In this document: piece after piece, positions 37,301 through 47,156 of the stretch | Layout of the letters: each line of letters opens with the position of its first letter | Position numbering within the stretch: the stretch's first letter is position 1 | NCBI GenBank assembly: GCA_003246295.1 | Contig: QKAS01000012.1 | Location: 1-64,000 of the forward strand | Direction of reading: 5' to 3' | Length of the DNA stretch: 64,000 nt | Source of the DNA: Clostridia bacterium | GTDB taxonomy: Bacteria > Bacillota > Clostridia > Lachnospirales > Lachnospiraceae | Notes under the pieces: model-generated | Database searches by the model: none | Seen by the model: the letters and a program-made list of their open reading frames with translations, nothing else | What the model was told of the DNA's origin: nothing | Program-made: the position numbers and the translations under genes

Positions 37301-37366
37301 CATGAAGAATATCTGATACCAACAGATCATAAGTTAGTTTTTGAGTTCTTTATGAAAGGAATTTAA
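34304..37366 (+). CDS. lacZ: Beta-galactosidase, GH2 family (LacZ type)
   Basis: Hydrolyses terminal beta-galactosides such as lactose. It has 1020 residues, close to the 1023 of E. coli LacZ. Order: sugar-binding jelly roll (about 40-220), Ig-like domain, TIM barrel with HLNGKRIVFKGVNRHEF, acid/base Glu in LIWSCGNESFGGSN and nucleophile Glu in FICCEYLHAMGNS, a second Ig-like domain, and the C-terminal beta-sandwich (LEWLGMGPQETYADR). No signal peptide, so sugars are imported by the adjacent transporter and cut in the cytosol. It ends at a strong terminator. Confidence 0.95.
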   Translation: MTMFDYNKIKNPEIFMENRLPAHSDHEYYKDDSELLAGSSSFKYVLNGLWKFAYAKNLNLAVKGFEAADYSAFDWDTIHVPAHIQMEGYDVPQYANVQYPWDGREQIDPGEIPTDFNPVAHYVKYFNLPVHFREKRTILSFQGVESGAIVWLNGNYIGYSEDSFTPAEFDVSEHLVEGMNKLAVQVIKWTAGSWCEDQDFFRFSGIFRDVFLYCIPEVHIRDLKICTPLTEDFKQGKLELEMDVIGEGSAKISLYNGDNPLFLENITLSGITKASQVIEEPRLWSAESPALYHLEIRVFDKSGTLQEIIPYDVGFRKFEIRDSIMHLNGKRIVFKGVNRHEFSSIGGRHVTREELIQDIITMKKNNINAIRTCHYPDDSAIYKLCDQYGLYMIDETNLETHGSWDAVARGVIGIEEAIPGDRPEWKQLILDRANSMYQRDKNHVSILIWSCGNESFGGSNLFEMSEFFRKVDSTRPVHYEGVHHDRRYNGTSDIESQMYTPADEIRKFLQNDRRKPFICCEYLHAMGNSCGAMHKYTDLTDTEPLYQGGFIWDYIDQSILKKDRYGKEFQAYGGDFDDRPCDYNFCGNGIVYADDRTESPKMQEVKYHYQNISIKWNEKTFTIVNKNLFTSTDQYECRFSVNKDGKQIEKKVLQTNVGPLQEAEYPIPEIKIAAPGIYSMTVSFHLKTEECFAAAGFEVAFGEKIIQVNNHEGNNYILPDGLEDTTSLHGLKVIKGKLNIGVKGDHFEALFSYLNGGLVSYRYAGKEMIKAIPKPNFWRAPTDNDYGNQMPARYGQWKLASLYMTHKNGDDAWKSEPELVIGKDMVTVSYRYYLPTVPASECLLIYTVHLDGSIKVRLEYEPDDALKDMPEFGVIMKIDADYDRLEWLGMGPQETYADRRLGAKFGLYQNKVLDNMARYLLPQECGNKTGVKYAKVMDAKGRGMIFYGTEMNFSALPYTPHEIENAQHPYELPPIHYTVIRASLMQMGIAGDDSWGAKTHEEYLIPTDHKLVFEFFMKGI

Positions 37367-37377
37367 ACAACTTTGGA

Positions 37378-37415
37378 AAACCGGGCGTAAATTTGATGAT
37401 TTACACCCGGTTTTT
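37378..37415 (+). terminator. lacZ terminator
   Basis: AAACCGGG and GTAAAT pair with ATTTAC and CCCGGTTT with one unpaired base on each side, followed by a T run. Confidence 0.8.
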
Positions 37416-37515
37416 CTGATTATATGCTTTTCATTCAAAAACAGTTATGCTATATTTATAGTAATCGTGTTCTGTTTCTATGCAGAATGTATAGTTGATG
37501 TATAGGAGAAAAACA

Positions 37516-38613
37516 ATGCAGTATAAAAAAGCATATGATAAATGGCGTTTTATTATAATTGAATATCTGTCCTATATCGTTTTTCTGATTCTGTTTTTGG
37601 AAATTGTTGTGTTTGTTTATTTTACCTATACAGGAATTATGCTTTCTACGCCTCAAAAGTACTTTATGAAGTATACATTATTTCCGACAGCAGCGAATGT
37701 TTCTTTACTTGCTATTGGAAACTATCTGCTTAAAAGAGATTCTATTTCTGAAGAAGTAAAAGATTATATTCCAATCCTCTGCCTGGTCGGATTCTGCCTG
37801 ACCATCTCGTTGGTCCATAATTATTTTCTGATCACAGCAAGTATTTTTATGGTACCATTGATGTTGTCATCCATGTATGGCAGTAAAAAAATCACCACGA
37901 GAATTTTTATAATATGCATTGCAGCGCTTCTGTTTAGTGCGGTATTTGACGGGTTCGATTCTGCAAACAGAGATCAGGAAATGTGGAATATTAATGAAGT
38001 AATTGCGTTGATACTATTACTTTCTTCCTACCTCCTTAGTATTGTTATGATGAATTATTCTAAAGAAAAGGAAGATGAACTAAGAGAAAGTATCATAGCT
38101 AAATATACACTTGAAGAGGCTTTAAAAAGAGATCCACTTACAGGACTCTATAATCATACAGAATTTTACAGATATCTGGAGACACTATTAGATCTAGTTG
38201 GGACTACAGTCAAGACGGTCAGTCTGGTTGTCATAGACATTGATAATTTTAAAAATGTAAATGATACTTATGGGCATGAAAAGGGGAACATTGTTCTCGT
38301 AGAATTATCAAAATTGATGACAGAATATTGTGGTGCAAAAGGCCGTGTATGCAGATATGGTGGAGAAGAATTTGTAATTGTATTTCCCGATCTGAATCAA
38401 GATGAAGTTTGGAATCATATAGAGCATATCAGAAAACTCTTTGCAAGACGTGAACTGTTGCCAGGGGAACGTGTCACGATCAGCAGTGGTATTGCAATGT
38501 ATGAAGAAGGAATTACAGCACAGAAACTTTTTGAAAAAGCAGATACTGCAATGTATGCGGCAAAAGCAGATGGAAGGAATTGTTCAGTCATATTTCGTGA
38601 AGTAACAGAATAA
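37516..38613 (+). CDS. Membrane diguanylate cyclase (GGDEF)
   Basis: About 365 residues from the ATG at 37516, which follows AGGAG; the upstream TTG at 37495 overlaps that site. The first 190 residues hold about six membrane helices. They are followed by a GGDEF domain (about 200-360) starting DPLTGLYNHTEFYRYLE. The catalytic signature is RYGGEEF (GGEEF at about 282-286), so it should be active in making c-di-GMP. The residues before it (GAKGRVCRY) do not fit the RxxD inhibitory site, so product feedback at that site may be missing. The sensed signal is unknown. Confidence 0.9.
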   Translation: MQYKKAYDKWRFIIIEYLSYIVFLILFLEIVVFVYFTYTGIMLSTPQKYFMKYTLFPTAANVSLLAIGNYLLKRDSISEEVKDYIPILCLVGFCLTISLVHNYFLITASIFMVPLMLSSMYGSKKITTRIFIICIAALLFSAVFDGFDSANRDQEMWNINEVIALILLLSSYLLSIVMMNYSKEKEDELRESIIAKYTLEEALKRDPLTGLYNHTEFYRYLETLLDLVGTTVKTVSLVVIDIDNFKNVNDTYGHEKGNIVLVELSKLMTEYCGAKGRVCRYGGEEFVIVFPDLNQDEVWNHIEHIRKLFARRELLPGERVTISSGIAMYEEGITAQKLFEKADTAMYAAKADGRNCSVIFREVTE

Positions 38614-38631
38614 GATAAGAAAGAGCAGAAA

Positions 38632-39660
38632 ATGTATCGATTTAATAATGATTATAGTGAATGTGCACATCCAAGAATATTAAAAGCACTCTTAGCGACA
38701 AGCGAAGAACAATATACAGGGTATGGTGCCGATGAGATTACAGAACAGGCTAAAAAGAGAATCAGGGAGAAATGCAGAAATGACAACGTTGATATTCATT
38801 TTATCTCTGGAGGTACTCTGACAAATCTGACTTTTATATCACATGCACTTAAGCCATATGAAGCAGTGATTGCGGCTTCCACAGGACATATCAATGTACA
38901 TGAGACAGGTGCTATTGAGGCAACGGGTCATAAAGTCATTGATGTTGAGACGAATGATGGAAAATTGACACCTGAACTGATTCAACCGATTTTAGACGAG
39001 CATGTAGATGAGCATTCTGTACTTCCGGCAATGGTTTATATCTCAAATACAACAGAAGTAGGTACTGTTTATACATTGGAAGAAATAAAAAGATTGTCAG
39101 AATATTGCCATGCAAAAGAATTATTATTGTATCTGGATGGAGCCAGACTTTCTATGGGACTCGCTGTGGAGGAATCAAATCTTCAGTTTTCTCATCTGGC
39201 AGAATATCTGGATGCGTTTTATATTGGCGGAACCAAGTGTGGTGCTATGTTTGGAGAAGCACTGATTCTTGTCAAAGAAGATTTGAAAAAGAATTTTCGC
39301 TATCATATGAAACAACATGGTGCGATCATGGCCAAAGGTTGGATTACGGGACTACAATTCTATGAACTGTTTCAAGATGACCTTTATGATAAAATAGGAA
39401 AACACTGCAACGAAATGGCTTGTATCTTAAAAACTTTTTTTACAGAACAAGGCTATACATTTTCGACACATTCTAAAACCAATCAGATTTTTCCGATTCT
39501 GCCAAATGAAGTAATCAAAAGGATGAGTCGGGACTATATGGTTGCAGAATGGAAGAAAATAGATGAAACTCATACAGCAGTAAGATTCTGTACCTCTTTT
39601 GCAACCACGCAACAAGAGATTGAACGGTTTTGTAATGATTTTCAGAACTATGTAAAATAA
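38632..39660 (+). CDS. ltaE: Low-specificity L-threonine aldolase
   Basis: A PLP enzyme that splits threonine or allo-threonine to glycine and acetaldehyde. The 342-residue protein has the fold-type I pattern: NDYSECAHPRIL start, SGGTLTNL phosphate-binding region, YLDGARL with the cofactor Asp, and the PLP-binding lysine in IGGTKCGAMFGEA. It follows the GGDEF gene by 18 bases, possibly by chance. The closely related beta-eliminating lyases are an alternative. Confidence 0.85.
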   Translation: MYRFNNDYSECAHPRILKALLATSEEQYTGYGADEITEQAKKRIREKCRNDNVDIHFISGGTLTNLTFISHALKPYEAVIAASTGHINVHETGAIEATGHKVIDVETNDGKLTPELIQPILDEHVDEHSVLPAMVYISNTTEVGTVYTLEEIKRLSEYCHAKELLLYLDGARLSMGLAVEESNLQFSHLAEYLDAFYIGGTKCGAMFGEALILVKEDLKKNFRYHMKQHGAIMAKGWITGLQFYELFQDDLYDKIGKHCNEMACILKTFFTEQGYTFSTHSKTNQIFPILPNEVIKRMSRDYMVAEWKKIDETHTAVRFCTSFATTQQEIERFCNDFQNYVK

Positions 39661-39691
39661 CAATAATTTTTATATCATATATATTATTTAA

Positions 39692-39740
39692 AATACCCAT
39701 GATATGCAAATTTTAATGATGCATATCATGGGTATTCTAT
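39692..39740. terminator. Bidirectional terminator between ltaE and pncB
   Basis: A perfect 16-bp inverted repeat (39692-39707 with 39721-39736) between two convergent genes. Confidence 0.75.
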
Positions 39741-39743
39741 CAG

Positions 39744-41204
39744 TTAAGAATCAGCTTCGCTTAGTTCATCCAAAAGACTGATTTTCATATCATAGAGTCT
39801 GGAGGAAAGATCCACATAAACATTATGAGGGTTTACAAGTCTTCTCGTTTCATCCCACAGTGTGGATAATTCCTGCTGACAGTAATCTCGTATTTCCATT
39901 ACCTTAGGGGATTCATATACACAAGCTCCATCCAGGAAGACGGGTACCATTATTTCACGAAGTGTAAAAGTTCCTGCTTTCAGTTTTGTCTTTTTCCAAG
40001 GTTCCAGAGGGTCAAATAAGAGCAAGGATTCTGTTTCGGTGAAAGTTTCGTCTACAAGACATATCAGGTCGGCTTTAATCTTACCAGAATCTTTTTCGTA
40101 GATTCGATAAATTTTTTTATTACCAGGATTTGTTATTTTTTCACTATTTTCAGAAAGTTTTATCTTTGGAATGAAATTTCCATTTTTATCCATAACAGCA
40201 GCAAGCTTATATACGCCTCCAAAGGCAGGCCAGTCTTTTGAAGTGATGAGATTGGTTCCAACACCCCAGGATGTAATCGTTGCCCCCTGTGCTTTTAAGC
40301 TGTCAATGAGGTACTCATCCAAATCGTTGGAAGCTGAAATGACTGCATCTGTAAAACCAGCAGCATCCAGCATTTTTCTGGCTTTTTTAGAAAGATAAGC
40401 CAAATCGCCACTATCAAGTCGGATACCGTAAAATGTAAGTGGGATATTAGCAGCACGCATTTCCTGAAAAACTCGAATTGCATTAGGGACACCAGACTTA
40501 ATAGTATCATAAGTATCTACAAGAAGAATGCATGCTTTTGGATATAGTTCGGAGTATTTTTTGAAAGCAGTATATTCATCAGGAAAACTCATAATCCAGC
40601 TATGGGCATGTGTCCCTTTCACAGGAACATCAAAGAGCTGTCCGCATAATACATTAGAAGTACCGACGCAGCCGCCAATCATAGCAGCGCGGGCGCCGTA
40701 AATTCCGGCATCAGGTCCTTGTGCTCTACGAAGACCAAATTCCATAATTCCATCACCCTTTGCAGCATAGCAGACACGGGATGTTTTGGTCGCAATAAGA
40801 CTCTGATGATTGATAATGGTCAGAATTGCCGTTTCAACAAGCTGTGCCTCCATGATGGGAGCGATGACTTTTATAATAGGCTCTCTTGGGAAAATAATTG
40901 TTCCTTCGGGAATCGCGTAGATACTTCCGGAAAATTTAAAATCTCTTAAGTAATCAAGAAAGTCAGATTCAAACAGATTCAGACTTGCAAGATACGCAAT
41001 GTCTTCATCGGAAAAATGCAGTTCTTTCACATACTGAATCATTTGTTCAAGGCCTGCAGCAATTGCATAACCACTTTCTAAAGGGTTCGTTCTGTAAAAC
41101 ATATCAAAGATTACAGTTTCATTCTGTGCTTTATTTCTAAAATATCCCTGCATCATAGTTAATTCATAAAGATCTGTGAGCAGAGTCAGATTTTGTCTGT
41201 CCAT
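39744..41204 (-). CDS. pncB: Nicotinate phosphoribosyltransferase
   Basis: Salvages nicotinate to NaMN with PRPP, feeding NAD synthesis. The 486-residue protein starts LTLLTDLYELTMMQGYFRN and includes the typical FDMFYRTNPLESGYAIAAGLEQ. The phosphoribosyl site region reads KGTHAHSWIMSFPDE and FYGIRLDSGDLAYL. It has its own promoter (41257-41285) and a GGAGGG ribosome binding site. Confidence 0.94.
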   Translation of the reverse strand: MDRQNLTLLTDLYELTMMQGYFRNKAQNETVIFDMFYRTNPLESGYAIAAGLEQMIQYVKELHFSDEDIAYLASLNLFESDFLDYLRDFKFSGSIYAIPEGTIIFPREPIIKVIAPIMEAQLVETAILTIINHQSLIATKTSRVCYAAKGDGIMEFGLRRAQGPDAGIYGARAAMIGGCVGTSNVLCGQLFDVPVKGTHAHSWIMSFPDEYTAFKKYSELYPKACILLVDTYDTIKSGVPNAIRVFQEMRAANIPLTFYGIRLDSGDLAYLSKKARKMLDAAGFTDAVISASNDLDEYLIDSLKAQGATITSWGVGTNLITSKDWPAFGGVYKLAAVMDKNGNFIPKIKLSENSEKITNPGNKKIYRIYEKDSGKIKADLICLVDETFTETESLLLFDPLEPWKKTKLKAGTFTLREIMVPVFLDGACVYESPKVMEIRDYCQQELSTLWDETRRLVNPHNVYVDLSSRLYDMKISLLDELSEADS

Positions 41205-41256
41205 TGTTTTCCCTCCGTCGATTTATCCCATCCTACTGACAAGACACTATGCATAT

Positions 41257-41285
41257 ACTATAGCGGAAAGCAAATCATAAATCAA
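41257..41285 (-). promoter_or_regulatory. pncB promoter
   Basis: On the minus strand TTGATT (41280-41285) and TATAGT (41257-41262) with a 17-base spacer, 53 bases before the pncB start. Confidence 0.6.
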
Positions 41286-41355
41286 CGGTGAAAAGAATGC
41301 CAGCGGCAGTTTTTATACAGTTATAAACCGTGTTAAATCAGAATCGATAAACCAC

Positions 41356-41385
41356 TTGACATAAGAATATAAAACAAATTATAAT
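41356..41385 (+). promoter_or_regulatory. ileS promoter
   Basis: TTGACA at 41356-41361, an 18-base spacer and TATAAT at 41380-41385: a full consensus promoter for the T-box leader. Confidence 0.8.
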
Positions 41386-41391
41386 AGGGCG

Positions 41392-41649
41392 GAATATAAT
41401 AAAAACGTTGACGAAGACAGTAGATCATATGAAAAAGTCAAAGAGAGTCCGAGTAGGTGTGAGCGGATACAAGTATCATATGTTTGAAAATCACTTCTGA
41501 GCTGCAGCCTGAAAGTGTTGGTAAGGATAGAGACCATAACAAATAGGTGCTGACGGAATTCCTCCGTTATAGGGAACTCATATGATTGTATGCAGTAAGG
41601 TGGTATAACGAGACAACAGCCTCGTCCTTTTACAGGACGGGGCTTTTTT
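41392..41649 (+). promoter_or_regulatory. T-box leader of ileS (specifier AUC, Ile)
   Basis: A T-box riboswitch that senses uncharged tRNA-Ile. The stem I region carries AAAGAGAGTCC and the AGTAGGTG motif. The specifier ATC lies at 41490-41492 in GAAAATCACTTCTGAGC, where ACTTCTGAGC is the usual flank. The T-box sequence is AAGGTGGTATAACG (41597-41610); UGGU would pair with the discriminator and CCA end of tRNA-Ile (A73). The terminator GCCTCGTCCT/AGGACGGGGC (41619-41643) with a T run follows. Uncharged tRNA would favour the antiterminator and ileS expression. Confidence 0.9.
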
Positions 41650-41685
41650 GTGAATTAGGAATAAAATGGAAGGAAGGAATAAATT

Positions 41686-44600
41686 ATGTACAAAAAAGTA
41701 TCAACAGACTTGAATTTTGTTGCACGGGAAAAAGAAGTAGAAGATTTTTGGAAAGAACAGCAGATTTTTCAAAAAAGTATGGAAAATCGAAAAGAGGGGG
41801 AAACCTATACATTTTATGATGGACCTCCTACTGCAAATGGGAAGCCTCATATTGGTCATGTTCTGACAAGAGTCATAAAAGATATGATTCCAAGATACCG
41901 TACCATGAAAGGATATATGGTTCCAAGAAAAGCCGGATGGGATACCCATGGACTTCCAGTTGAACTTGAAGTGGAAAAGGAACTGGGACTTGATGGAAAA
42001 GATCAGATTGAAGAATACGGACTTGATCCTTTTATTTCAAAATGTAAAGAAAGTGTTTGGAAATATAAAGGTATGTGGGAAGATTTTTCAGGTACAGTTG
42101 GTTTCTGGGCAGATATGGATGACCCATATGTAACTTACCATGATAATTATATTGAATCCGAATGGTGGGCGTTGAAAGAAATCTGGAACAAAGAATTGTT
42201 ATATAAAGGATTCAAAATCGTTCCTTACTGCCCAAGATGTGGAACACCTTTATCCAGCCATGAAGTCGCACAGGGATATAAGGATGTAAAAGAACGTTCC
42301 GCAATCGCTAAATTTAAAGTAAAAAATGAAGATGCCTATATCCTTGCATGGACTACAACACCATGGACACTGCCTTCCAATGTTGCACTTTGCGTTAATC
42401 CTGTAGAAGAATATGTAAAAGTAAAAAATAATGATGGATTAATATACTATCTGGCAAAAGCGCTGACAGATGCTGTATTAACAGAAGGTTATGAAATTCT
42501 GGAATCTTATACAGGAAAAGAACTGGAATATAAGGAATACGAGCCATTATTCCACTTTGCTGACAGTATTTGCGAAAAGCAACATAAAAAGGCATTTTAT
42601 GTTACATGTGATAATTATGTTACACTATCAGATGGTACAGGTATTGTTCATATTGCACCTGCATTTGGTGAAGATGATGCAAAAGTGGGAAGAAAATATG
42701 ATCTTCCATTTGTACAACTTGTTGATGAAAAAGGTGAGATGACACAGGAGACAGACTGGTCTGGTGTATTCTGCAAAAAAGCAGATCCTATGGTGTTGAA
42801 AGCACTTGAAGAAAAAGGCCTGCTCTATTCTGCACCTAAGTTTGAACATAGCTATCCTCATTGCTGGAGATGTGATACACCTCTGATTTATTATGCAAGA
42901 GAGTCATGGTTTATTAAAATGACAGCAGTCAAAGAAGATCTTATTAGAAATAATAATACCATCAACTGGATTCCTGAGAGTATCGGTAAGGGACGCTTTG
43001 GAGACTGGCTTGAAAATATTCAGGACTGGGGAATATCAAGAAACCGTTACTGGGGAACCCCACTTAACGTATGGGAATGCGAATGTGGACATATGCATGC
43101 CATTGGTAGCCGTGAAGAGCTGGCACAGATGAGCGGAAACCCTGCAGCTAAAACAGTAGAACTTCACAGACCATATATTGATGAAATCACAATTGCTTGT
43201 CCAAAATGTAATGGAACAATGAAAAGAGTACCAGAAGTAATTGATTGCTGGTTTGATTCGGGTGCAATGCCATTTGCACAACATCATTATCCATTTGAAA
43301 ATAAAGAATTATTTGAGCAACAGTTCCCGGCACAGTTTATTTCTGAGGCAGTTGACCAGACGAGAGGATGGTTCTATTCCCTTCTGGCAGAATCAACACT
43401 TCTCTTTAACAAAGCACCTTATGAAAATGTTATTGTTTTAGGGCATGTGCAGGATGAAAATGGACAGAAAATGTCTAAGTCAAAAGGAAATGCAGTAGAC
43501 CCGTTTGATGCACTGGAGACCTATGGTGCAGATGCGATTCGCTGGTACTTCTATGTAAATTCAGCACCTTGGTTACCGAATCGTTTTCATGGAAAAGCAG
43601 TGCAGGAGGGACAGCGTAAATTCATGGGAACTCTGTGGAATACGTATGCATTTTTTGTTCTCTATGCAAATATTGATGGGTTTGATGCAACAAAGTATAC
43701 ACTGGAATATGATAAATTATCCGTTATGGATAAATGGCTGTTATCAAAATTAAACACGTTGGTCGCAGAAGTTGACCATAATCTTGAACATTATAGAATA
43801 CCGGAAACTGCCAGAGCACTTCAGGACTTTGTTGATGACATGAGTAACTGGTACGTCAGAAGAGGCAGAGAGAGATTCTGGGCAAAGGGGATGGAACAGG
43901 ATAAGATCAATGCATATATGACACTTTACACAGCGCTTGTTACAGTATGTAAAGCAGCAGCGCCTATGGTTCCTTTCATTACAGAAGAAATATATCTTAA
44001 CCTTGTTAAAAATATTGACAATACAGCACCAGATAGTATTCATTTATGTGATTTTCCGATTGCAGACCAGTCTTATGTAGACAAGCAACTTGAAAAAGAT
44101 ATGGATCAGGTATTAAATACTGTAGTACTTGGCAGAGCAGCCCGTAATAATGCAAATATTAAAAACAGACAACCAGTCGGAAAAATGTATGTGAAATCAG
44201 AAGGCAGTCTATCCAGATTTTATATAGAAATCATTGAAGACGAACTTAATGTAAAAGAAGTGATTTTTACAGATGATGTACGTGCCTTCACATCCTATAC
44301 GTTTAAACCACAGCTTAAGACACTTGGAAAACGCTTTGGGAAACAGTTAAATCTGTTAAAAGAAGTACTGGCTGTTCTTGATGGAAATACTGCAATGGAT
44401 GAGATAAACGAAAAAGGAACACTTACAATTGAACTTGATGGCGTCAGGGAAGTATTAGAGAAAGAAGATCTTTTAATTGATGCTGCACAGGTTGAAGGGT
44501 TTGTATCAGAATCCTATGGTGGTATCACAGTTGTACTTGACACGAATCTTACTGCAGAACTGATTGAAGAAGGTTATGTATATGAGATAATCAGCAAAAT

Positions 44601-44817
44601 ACAGACGATGCGTAAAGATGCTGATTTCGAAGTAACAGATCATATCAGAGTTTATATTGATTCCAATGAGGCAATTTCTGAGGTTGTCAGAAAAAACAGA
44701 GAAACCATCGCTGATAAGGTGCTTGCGGATGAAATGCATACTGGCCGTATGAATGGGATTGCGAAAGAATGGAATGTCAATGGCGAAGATGTTATGATAG
44801 GAATTGAAAAAATATAA
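41686..44817 (+). CDS. ileS: Isoleucyl-tRNA synthetase
   Basis: Charges tRNA-Ile. The 1043-residue class I enzyme has the HIGH motif as PHIGHVLTRVIKDM, the editing domain with WTTTPWTLPSN, and KMSKS as GQKMSKSKGNAVDP. The length and motif context fit the eukaryote-like type 2 IleS, which in other bacteria often goes with low mupirocin sensitivity; that is inference. It is expressed from the T-box leader and followed after 30 bases by the aconitase gene. Confidence 0.97.
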   Translation: MYKKVSTDLNFVAREKEVEDFWKEQQIFQKSMENRKEGETYTFYDGPPTANGKPHIGHVLTRVIKDMIPRYRTMKGYMVPRKAGWDTHGLPVELEVEKELGLDGKDQIEEYGLDPFISKCKESVWKYKGMWEDFSGTVGFWADMDDPYVTYHDNYIESEWWALKEIWNKELLYKGFKIVPYCPRCGTPLSSHEVAQGYKDVKERSAIAKFKVKNEDAYILAWTTTPWTLPSNVALCVNPVEEYVKVKNNDGLIYYLAKALTDAVLTEGYEILESYTGKELEYKEYEPLFHFADSICEKQHKKAFYVTCDNYVTLSDGTGIVHIAPAFGEDDAKVGRKYDLPFVQLVDEKGEMTQETDWSGVFCKKADPMVLKALEEKGLLYSAPKFEHSYPHCWRCDTPLIYYARESWFIKMTAVKEDLIRNNNTINWIPESIGKGRFGDWLENIQDWGISRNRYWGTPLNVWECECGHMHAIGSREELAQMSGNPAAKTVELHRPYIDEITIACPKCNGTMKRVPEVIDCWFDSGAMPFAQHHYPFENKELFEQQFPAQFISEAVDQTRGWFYSLLAESTLLFNKAPYENVIVLGHVQDENGQKMSKSKGNAVDPFDALETYGADAIRWYFYVNSAPWLPNRFHGKAVQEGQRKFMGTLWNTYAFFVLYANIDGFDATKYTLEYDKLSVMDKWLLSKLNTLVAEVDHNLEHYRIPETARALQDFVDDMSNWYVRRGRERFWAKGMEQDKINAYMTLYTALVTVCKAAAPMVPFITEEIYLNLVKNIDNTAPDSIHLCDFPIADQSYVDKQLEKDMDQVLNTVVLGRAARNNANIKNRQPVGKMYVKSEGSLSRFYIEIIEDELNVKEVIFTDDVRAFTSYTFKPQLKTLGKRFGKQLNLLKEVLAVLDGNTAMDEINEKGTLTIELDGVREVLEKEDLLIDAAQVEGFVSESYGGITVVLDTNLTAELIEEGYVYEIISKIQTMRKDADFEVTDHIRVYIDSNEAISEVVRKNRETIADKVLADEMHTGRMNGIAKEWNVNGEDVMIGIEKI

Positions 44818-44847
44818 CCAGTTGTAAATCAGGTAAGGAGGAAATGC

Positions 44848-47142
44848 ATGGTAACATTATTAAATGGTGGCGCATATTTACTTCATGGTAAAAATATCAT
44901 TGCCGACGGTCCACAGGCAGAGTCAGAAATAAAAAATGCTACAGGGAATACTGTAAGCAGGGAATCTGCAAAAACACAGACAATCTCTTATGAAATATTA
45001 AAGAATCATAATACATCCGGATCAATGGAAAAGCTTAAGGTGAAATTTGACAAGCTGACATCTCACGACATCACATTTGTAGGGATTATTCAAACAGCCA
45101 GAGCGTCAGGGCTTGAGAAATTTCCAGTGCCATATGTATTGACAAACTGTCACAATTCCCTTTGTGCAGTTGGCGGTACCATTAATGAAGATGATCATGT
45201 ATTTGGACTTACCTGTGCAAAAAAATATGGTGGAGTTTATGTGCCACCACATCAGGCAGTCATTCACCAGTTCGCGCGTGAAATGCTTGCAGGGTGCGGT
45301 AAAATGATATTGGGCTCAGACAGTCATACAAGGTATGGTGCTCTTGGAACCATGGCAATGGGTGAAGGCGGCCCGGAACTTGTTAAACAGTTGCTGAAGC
45401 AGACATATGATATTAATATGCCAGGGGTAGTTGGGGTATATTTAAAGGGAGAACCTATGAAGGGCGTGGGTCCTCAGGATGTTGCACTTGCGATTATTGG
45501 TGCAGTATTCTCTAATGGATACGTCAAAAATAAAGTTATGGAATTTGTAGGTCCTGGTGTTGAGGCATTAAGTGCTGATTTTAGAATCGGCATTGATGTT
45601 ATGACAACAGAAACGACCTGCCTATCCTCTATCTGGAAAACAGATGATACAATCAGAGAATTCTATGAGATTCATGGAAGAAGCGAGGAGTATTCACGAC
45701 TTGAACCAGGAAATGTTGCATATTACGATGGAATGATCGAAGTGGATCTAAGCCAGGTGAAACCTATGATTGCGATGCCGTTTCATCCAAGTAATGTTTA
45801 TACCATTGAAGAAGTCAATGCAAATCTGGGTGATGTATTAAGAGAAGTGGAAAAGAAAGCTATTTTAAGCCTGGATGGTGCAGTAGATTATAAACTGACT
45901 GACAAGATTGTAAATGGTAAATTGTATGTTGAACAGGGAATAATAGCAGGGTGCGCAGGCGGTGGATTTGAAAACATCTGTGCTGCAACAGATATTCTTC
46001 GAAATCATAATATTGGTGCAGATGAATTCACATTAAGTGTCTACCCTGCTTCTACACCAATTTATATGGAACTTGTAAAAAATGGAAGCGTTGCTGAACT
46101 TATGGGTGCGGGAGCAGTCGTGAAAACAGCATTCTGTGGACCTTGTTTCGGGGCGGGAGATACTCCGGCAAATAACGCTTTTAGTGTTCGTCATACGACA
46201 AGGAACTTCCCGAATCGTGAGGGTTCCAAATTGCAAAATGGTCAGATTTCTTCAGTTGCATTAATGGATGCAAGATCAATTGCAGCAACCGCAGCAAATA
46301 AAGGATTCCTGACTGCAGCAACAGATGTTTCCACAGAGTATGGTACCTATAAATATTATTTTGACCAAAAGATTTATGCAAATCGTGTTTTTGATTCAAA
46401 AGGTGTAGCTGACCCAAATGTTGAAATTAAATTTGGTCCTAATATCAAAGACTGGCCAGCGATGAGTGCATTGACAGACAATCTTATCCTAAAAGTAGTG
46501 TCTGAAATACATGATGAAGTAACAACAACGGATGAACTGATTCCTTCAGGGGAGACATCATCCTATAGGTCGAATCCGTTAGGGCTTGCTGAATTTACAC
46601 TTTCACGAAAAGACCCCGCTTATGTTGGATTGGCAAAAGAAGTTCAGAAAGCAGAGCATGCAAGAATTGCTGGTGAAAATGTAAGTGATTTTTATCCTGA
46701 GATCAAAGAAGTTATGGATAAAATACAGGCAGAATTTATATCTGTCAGTCAATATAATACAGGAATAGGAAGTACAATTTTTGCGGTCAAACCAGGTGAT
46801 GGATCAGCAAGAGAACAGGCTGCGTCCTGTCAGAAAGTACTTGGTGGATGGGCAAATATAGCAAATGAGTATGCAACAAAAAGATACCGTTCTAATCTGA
46901 TTAATTGGGGAATGCTGCCATTTGTGATTGAAAAAGGTGAACTTCCTTTTAAGAATCATGATTATATTTTCATTCCTGAAATCAGAAAGGCAGTGATGGA
47001 GAAAGCATCTGAGATGCCAGCATATCGTGTCGGAACAGAAGGATTGCAGCTATTTACACTTAAACTCGATGAATTAACAGACGAAGAGAGACAGATTATA
47101 TTAAAAGGATGCCTGATTAATTACAACCGAGTGGAAGAATAA
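44848..47142 (+). CDS. acnA: Aconitate hydratase family protein
   Basis: A 764-residue [4Fe-4S] hydratase that should interconvert citrate and isocitrate. Substrate and cluster regions are visible: [36 protein letters not shown], and cluster cysteines in [12 protein letters not shown] and [13 protein letters not shown]. The C-terminal swivel domain carries [20 protein letters not shown]. It starts behind AAGGAGG. This branch is common in Lachnospiraceae, often annotated only as hydratase, so substrate identity is likely but not certain. No other citrate-cycle gene is near. Confidence 0.85.
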   Translation: MVTLLNGGAYLLHGKNIIADGPQAESEIKNATGNTVSRESAKTQTISYEILKNHNTSGSMEKLKVKFDKLTSHDITFVGIIQTARASGLEKFPVPYVLTNCHNSLCAVGGTINEDDHVFGLTCAKKYGGVYVPPHQAVIHQFAREMLAGCGKMILGSDSHTRYGALGTMAMGEGGPELVKQLLKQTYDINMPGVVGVYLKGEPMKGVGPQDVALAIIGAVFSNGYVKNKVMEFVGPGVEALSADFRIGIDVMTTETTCLSSIWKTDDTIREFYEIHGRSEEYSRLEPGNVAYYDGMIEVDLSQVKPMIAMPFHPSNVYTIEEVNANLGDVLREVEKKAILSLDGAVDYKLTDKIVNGKLYVEQGIIAGCAGGGFENICAATDILRNHNIGADEFTLSVYPASTPIYMELVKNGSVAELMGAGAVVKTAFCGPCFGAGDTPANNAFSVRHTTRNFPNREGSKLQNGQISSVALMDARSIAATAANKGFLTAATDVSTEYGTYKYYFDQKIYANRVFDSKGVADPNVEIKFGPNIKDWPAMSALTDNLILKVVSEIHDEVTTTDELIPSGETSSYRSNPLGLAEFTLSRKDPAYVGLAKEVQKAEHARIAGENVSDFYPEIKEVMDKIQAEFISVSQYNTGIGSTIFAVKPGDGSAREQAASCQKVLGGWANIANEYATKRYRSNLINWGMLPFVIEKGELPFKNHDYIFIPEIRKAVMEKASEMPAYRVGTEGLQLFTLKLDELTDEERQIILKGCLINYNRVEE

Positions 47143-47156
47143 GACGGATAAATTTT

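Noticed and set aside
41586..41819. Short frame across the ileS T-box terminator and start
   Set aside because: It overlaps the T-box terminator and the beginning of ileS in another frame and is a shadow.
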